56,758 nt of DNA from Streptomyces sp. ISL-94 (GTDB lineage Bacteria > Actinomycetota > Actinomycetes > Streptomycetales > Streptomycetaceae): NCBI RefSeq assembly GCF_018614075.1, contig NZ_JAGGOZ010000068.1, positions 1 to 56,758 of the forward strand, given 5' to 3'. A program made the translations under genes and the position numbers. How positions within the stretch are numbered: the stretch's first letter is position 1; each line of letters starts with the position of its first letter. Positions 55,401-56,758 of the stretch are shown piece by piece. Under the pieces are notes generated by a model, which was given only the letters and a program-made list of their open reading frames with translations, was not told where the DNA came from and made no database searches.

Positions 55401-55514
55401 ATGAATAAGGGTTTCTGCTCGATCGCGTGGGGAAGTCTGTCCCAGTATCTGGACAAAGTCGAGGGTCTTTCAAGATCTGGACCTCGGCTTCTCGGTGGGG
55501 GAGACAGACCGTGA
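55401..55514 (+). CDS. 37-codon small ORF overlapping the FemAB-like gene
   Basis: ATG 55401 opens a 37-codon frame beginning MNKGFCSIAWGSLSQYLDKV and ending RSGPRLLGGGDRP; its TGA (55512-55514) overlaps the GTG start (55511) of the next gene as GTGA, the same coupling used by recF-dciA, parA-parB and sigM-anti-sigma in this window. Only about 57% of third positions are G/C, low for this genome, which either argues against coding or suggests a foreign small peptide. GGGGAG abuts the ATG; AGAAAG at 55385 is better spaced. It could be a leader peptide, a RiPP-like precursor, or chance. Confidence 0.35.
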   Translation: MNKGFCSIAWGSLSQYLDKVEGLSRSGPRLLGGGDRP

Positions 55515-56704
55515 GCGCCCTGGCCGCCTTCGACGGCGTCAGCGGCGGCCTGCCCCCTGAGGACTGGGACGCCCTGGCCGGAAACCGGCTCTACTCCTCA
55601 TACGACTGGCTGCGGTTCTGCGCCACCGACATCGGCGGCCGGACGGCCACCGGTGCGGTGCACGCGGCCGGCGCGGCCGTCAGCGTCACCGCCGTCGCGG
55701 AGGAGCCCAACCCCTTCTACCAGTGGAACACCCAGCTCACGGCACGGGGCCTGCCCGCACCCGACGCGGCCGGCCTGCTCGTCGGCCAGCGCCGCGGCTA
55801 CCAGACCCACCTGCTCACCCCGGGCGGAGCCACCGCGGACAGGGCGGCGCCGGCCCTGCTCGACGGGGTCCGCTCGCTGGCCGCCGAACTGGCCGGAAGT
55901 GAACTGCTCGACGGCGCCTTCGGCGGTCCTGCGGGGGCGAAGGAACCCCTGCCGTGCGTCGCGAGCTTCGTCGGCACCCCCGACGTCCAGGCCCTCCGCG
56001 CGGCCGGCGTACGGACGGCGCCGGTCCTCCTGACGACGGACGCCTGGGTCTCCATCCCCGAGGGAGGGTGGCCGGAGTGGCTGCGCCGGCTCCCCTCGAA
56101 GGGCCGCAGGGACTCCGTCAAGCAGGAGGTCAAGGCCTTCGCCGCGGCGGGCTACGAGATCACTCGGGAACCGCTTGAGGACTGCTACAGGCAGGCCGCG
56201 GATTTGCTCGCCGGCACGCAGAAGCGATACGGGCATTCCTACGACTTGCATGTGCTGAGCGAGTCCTTCCGGCTTCAGGGCGCCGCCATGGGAGCCAAGG
56301 CGCAGGTGCTCTTCTGCGCCCGCTCCGGCGAGCCTCCGGTGGGTTTCTGCCTCTTCTATATCCACGGCGACACGCTGTTCGTCCGCGCGGTCGGCTTCGA
56401 CTACGAACGGTTGATCCGTGGTGCCGCGGAGTATTTCAACCTGGTGTACTACGCCGCCGTCCGCATAGCCGCCGAGAATGGCCTGCGGTGGCTGGCCCCG
56501 GGAATCGAATCCGCCGACGCCAAGGCGCTGCGCGGTGCGCGGCTCCGCCCGCTGTGGCTCCTCGACCTGTCGGAGCGGAGCGTTCTGCTCGGCCGGGACG
56601 ACGAGGTCCGCGCCTACAACGCCGCCGAGTTGAGCCGGCTCTCCGCCATCTCCCCGGCGGTCTCCAAGGCGCTGGAGCACGACCTCTACGCGCCCTTCTG
56701 CTGA
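55511..56704 (+). CDS. FemAB-like / peptidogalycan-type GNAT transferase
   Basis: A 397-aa protein of the FemAB-like GNAT type (Pfam FemAB_like/PF04339 or Acetyltransf_6 class). Visible elements: LYSSYDWLRFCATDIGG near the start; EWLRRLPSKGRRDSVKQEVKAFAAAGYEITRE, the helix-strand typical of FemAB-like proteins; and VLFCARSGEPPVGFCLFYIHGDTLFVRAVGFDYERLIRGAAEYFNLVYYAAVRIAAENGLRWLAPGIESADAKALRGARLRPLWL as the C-terminal GNAT lobe. Such enzymes transfer aminoacyl or acyl groups, some in natural-product clusters. GTG 55511 has GGGGGAG at 7 nt; the frame is open to 55427 without a ribosome-binding site. It is the second transferase of this fold in the window but is not close to FemX. Confidence 0.82.
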   Translation: MSALAAFDGVSGGLPPEDWDALAGNRLYSSYDWLRFCATDIGGRTATGAVHAAGAAVSVTAVAEEPNPFYQWNTQLTARGLPAPDAAGLLVGQRRGYQTHLLTPGGATADRAAPALLDGVRSLAAELAGSELLDGAFGGPAGAKEPLPCVASFVGTPDVQALRAAGVRTAPVLLTTDAWVSIPEGGWPEWLRRLPSKGRRDSVKQEVKAFAAAGYEITREPLEDCYRQAADLLAGTQKRYGHSYDLHVLSESFRLQGAAMGAKAQVLFCARSGEPPVGFCLFYIHGDTLFVRAVGFDYERLIRGAAEYFNLVYYAAVRIAAENGLRWLAPGIESADAKALRGARLRPLWLLDLSERSVLLGRDDEVRAYNAAELSRLSAISPAVSKALEHDLYAPFC

Positions 56705-56758
56705 CCCCCGAACTGACTCCGGACTGACCCCGGACGGCCACCGCCCCACCGCCCCACC
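56705..56758. other. Right end of window
   Basis: 54 nt after the FemAB-like stop; the sequence is Pro-codon-like C-rich DNA with no feature I can support. The locus may continue beyond the window. Confidence 0.5.

Overview
The window is high-GC actinobacterial DNA carrying the chromosomal replication-origin region of a Streptomyces or very close relative. The order rnpA-rpmH-dnaA-(oriC)-dnaN-gnd-recF-dciA-gyrB-gyrA, GTG starts with 4-nt GTGA overlaps, many 14-bp parS sites (GTTTCACGTGAAAC), a two-cluster oriC of about 20 DnaA boxes and a zinc-type S18 all fit. No rRNA, CRISPR array, prophage or insertion sequence was seen.

Layout. 0-5 kb: a GNAT enzyme, a winged-helix AlkZ-type protein, a serine hydrolase and the replicative helicase dnaB, with a compact DnaA-box cluster upstream of dnaB. 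5-8.5 kb: a MATE exporter, two adjacent parS sites, and the rpsF-ssb-rpsR-rplI operon. 8.5-15.3 kb: envelope genes (small membrane protein, FemX-like transferase, alanine-racemase-like protein, GT87 mannosyltransferase-like protein, bifunctional PBP). 15.5-18.7 kb: PadR regulator, inositol-phosphate synthase, MFS exporter. 18.7-30 kb: a CCA-adding-type nucleotidyltransferase, then a run DUF6049 - murJ - pseudokinase - sigM - anti-sigma - trxB - trxA, linking lipid II export, envelope stress and thiol redox. 30-36.4 kb (leftward): a GNAT, parB-parA, rsmG, jag-yidC-yidD-rnpA-rpmH. 36.8-48.7 kb (rightward): dnaA, oriC, dnaN, gnd, recF, dciA, gyrB, gyrA. 48.7-53.3 kb: DUF3566 protein, tRNA-Ile, a DLW-39 microprotein, a secreted protein, a Ser/Thr kinase, an HTH protein and tRNA-Ala.

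The last 3 kb (53.3-56.7 kb) is accessory. A TrmB/LuxR-type regulator is divergent from a 48-aa secreted peptide gene, followed by a 37-codon ORF whose stop overlaps the start of a FemAB-like aminoacyl/acyl transferase by 4 nt. This small locus is the best candidate for an undescribed system (peptide signal or peptide-derived product), but its function is inference.

Other points of interest: what looks like a parS site inside parB split by a ~29-bp palindromic element with the reading frame kept; a related element in the DUF3566 gene; parS sites in coding sequence or across a stop codon, all on the left of oriC; a parS-like sequence merged with the trxA terminator; and several genes with a -10 hexamer 6-7 nt before the start codon, suggesting leaderless mRNAs. 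Start codons were chosen from ribosome-binding sites, overlaps and family ends; antisense ORFs typical of ~70% GC DNA are omitted.
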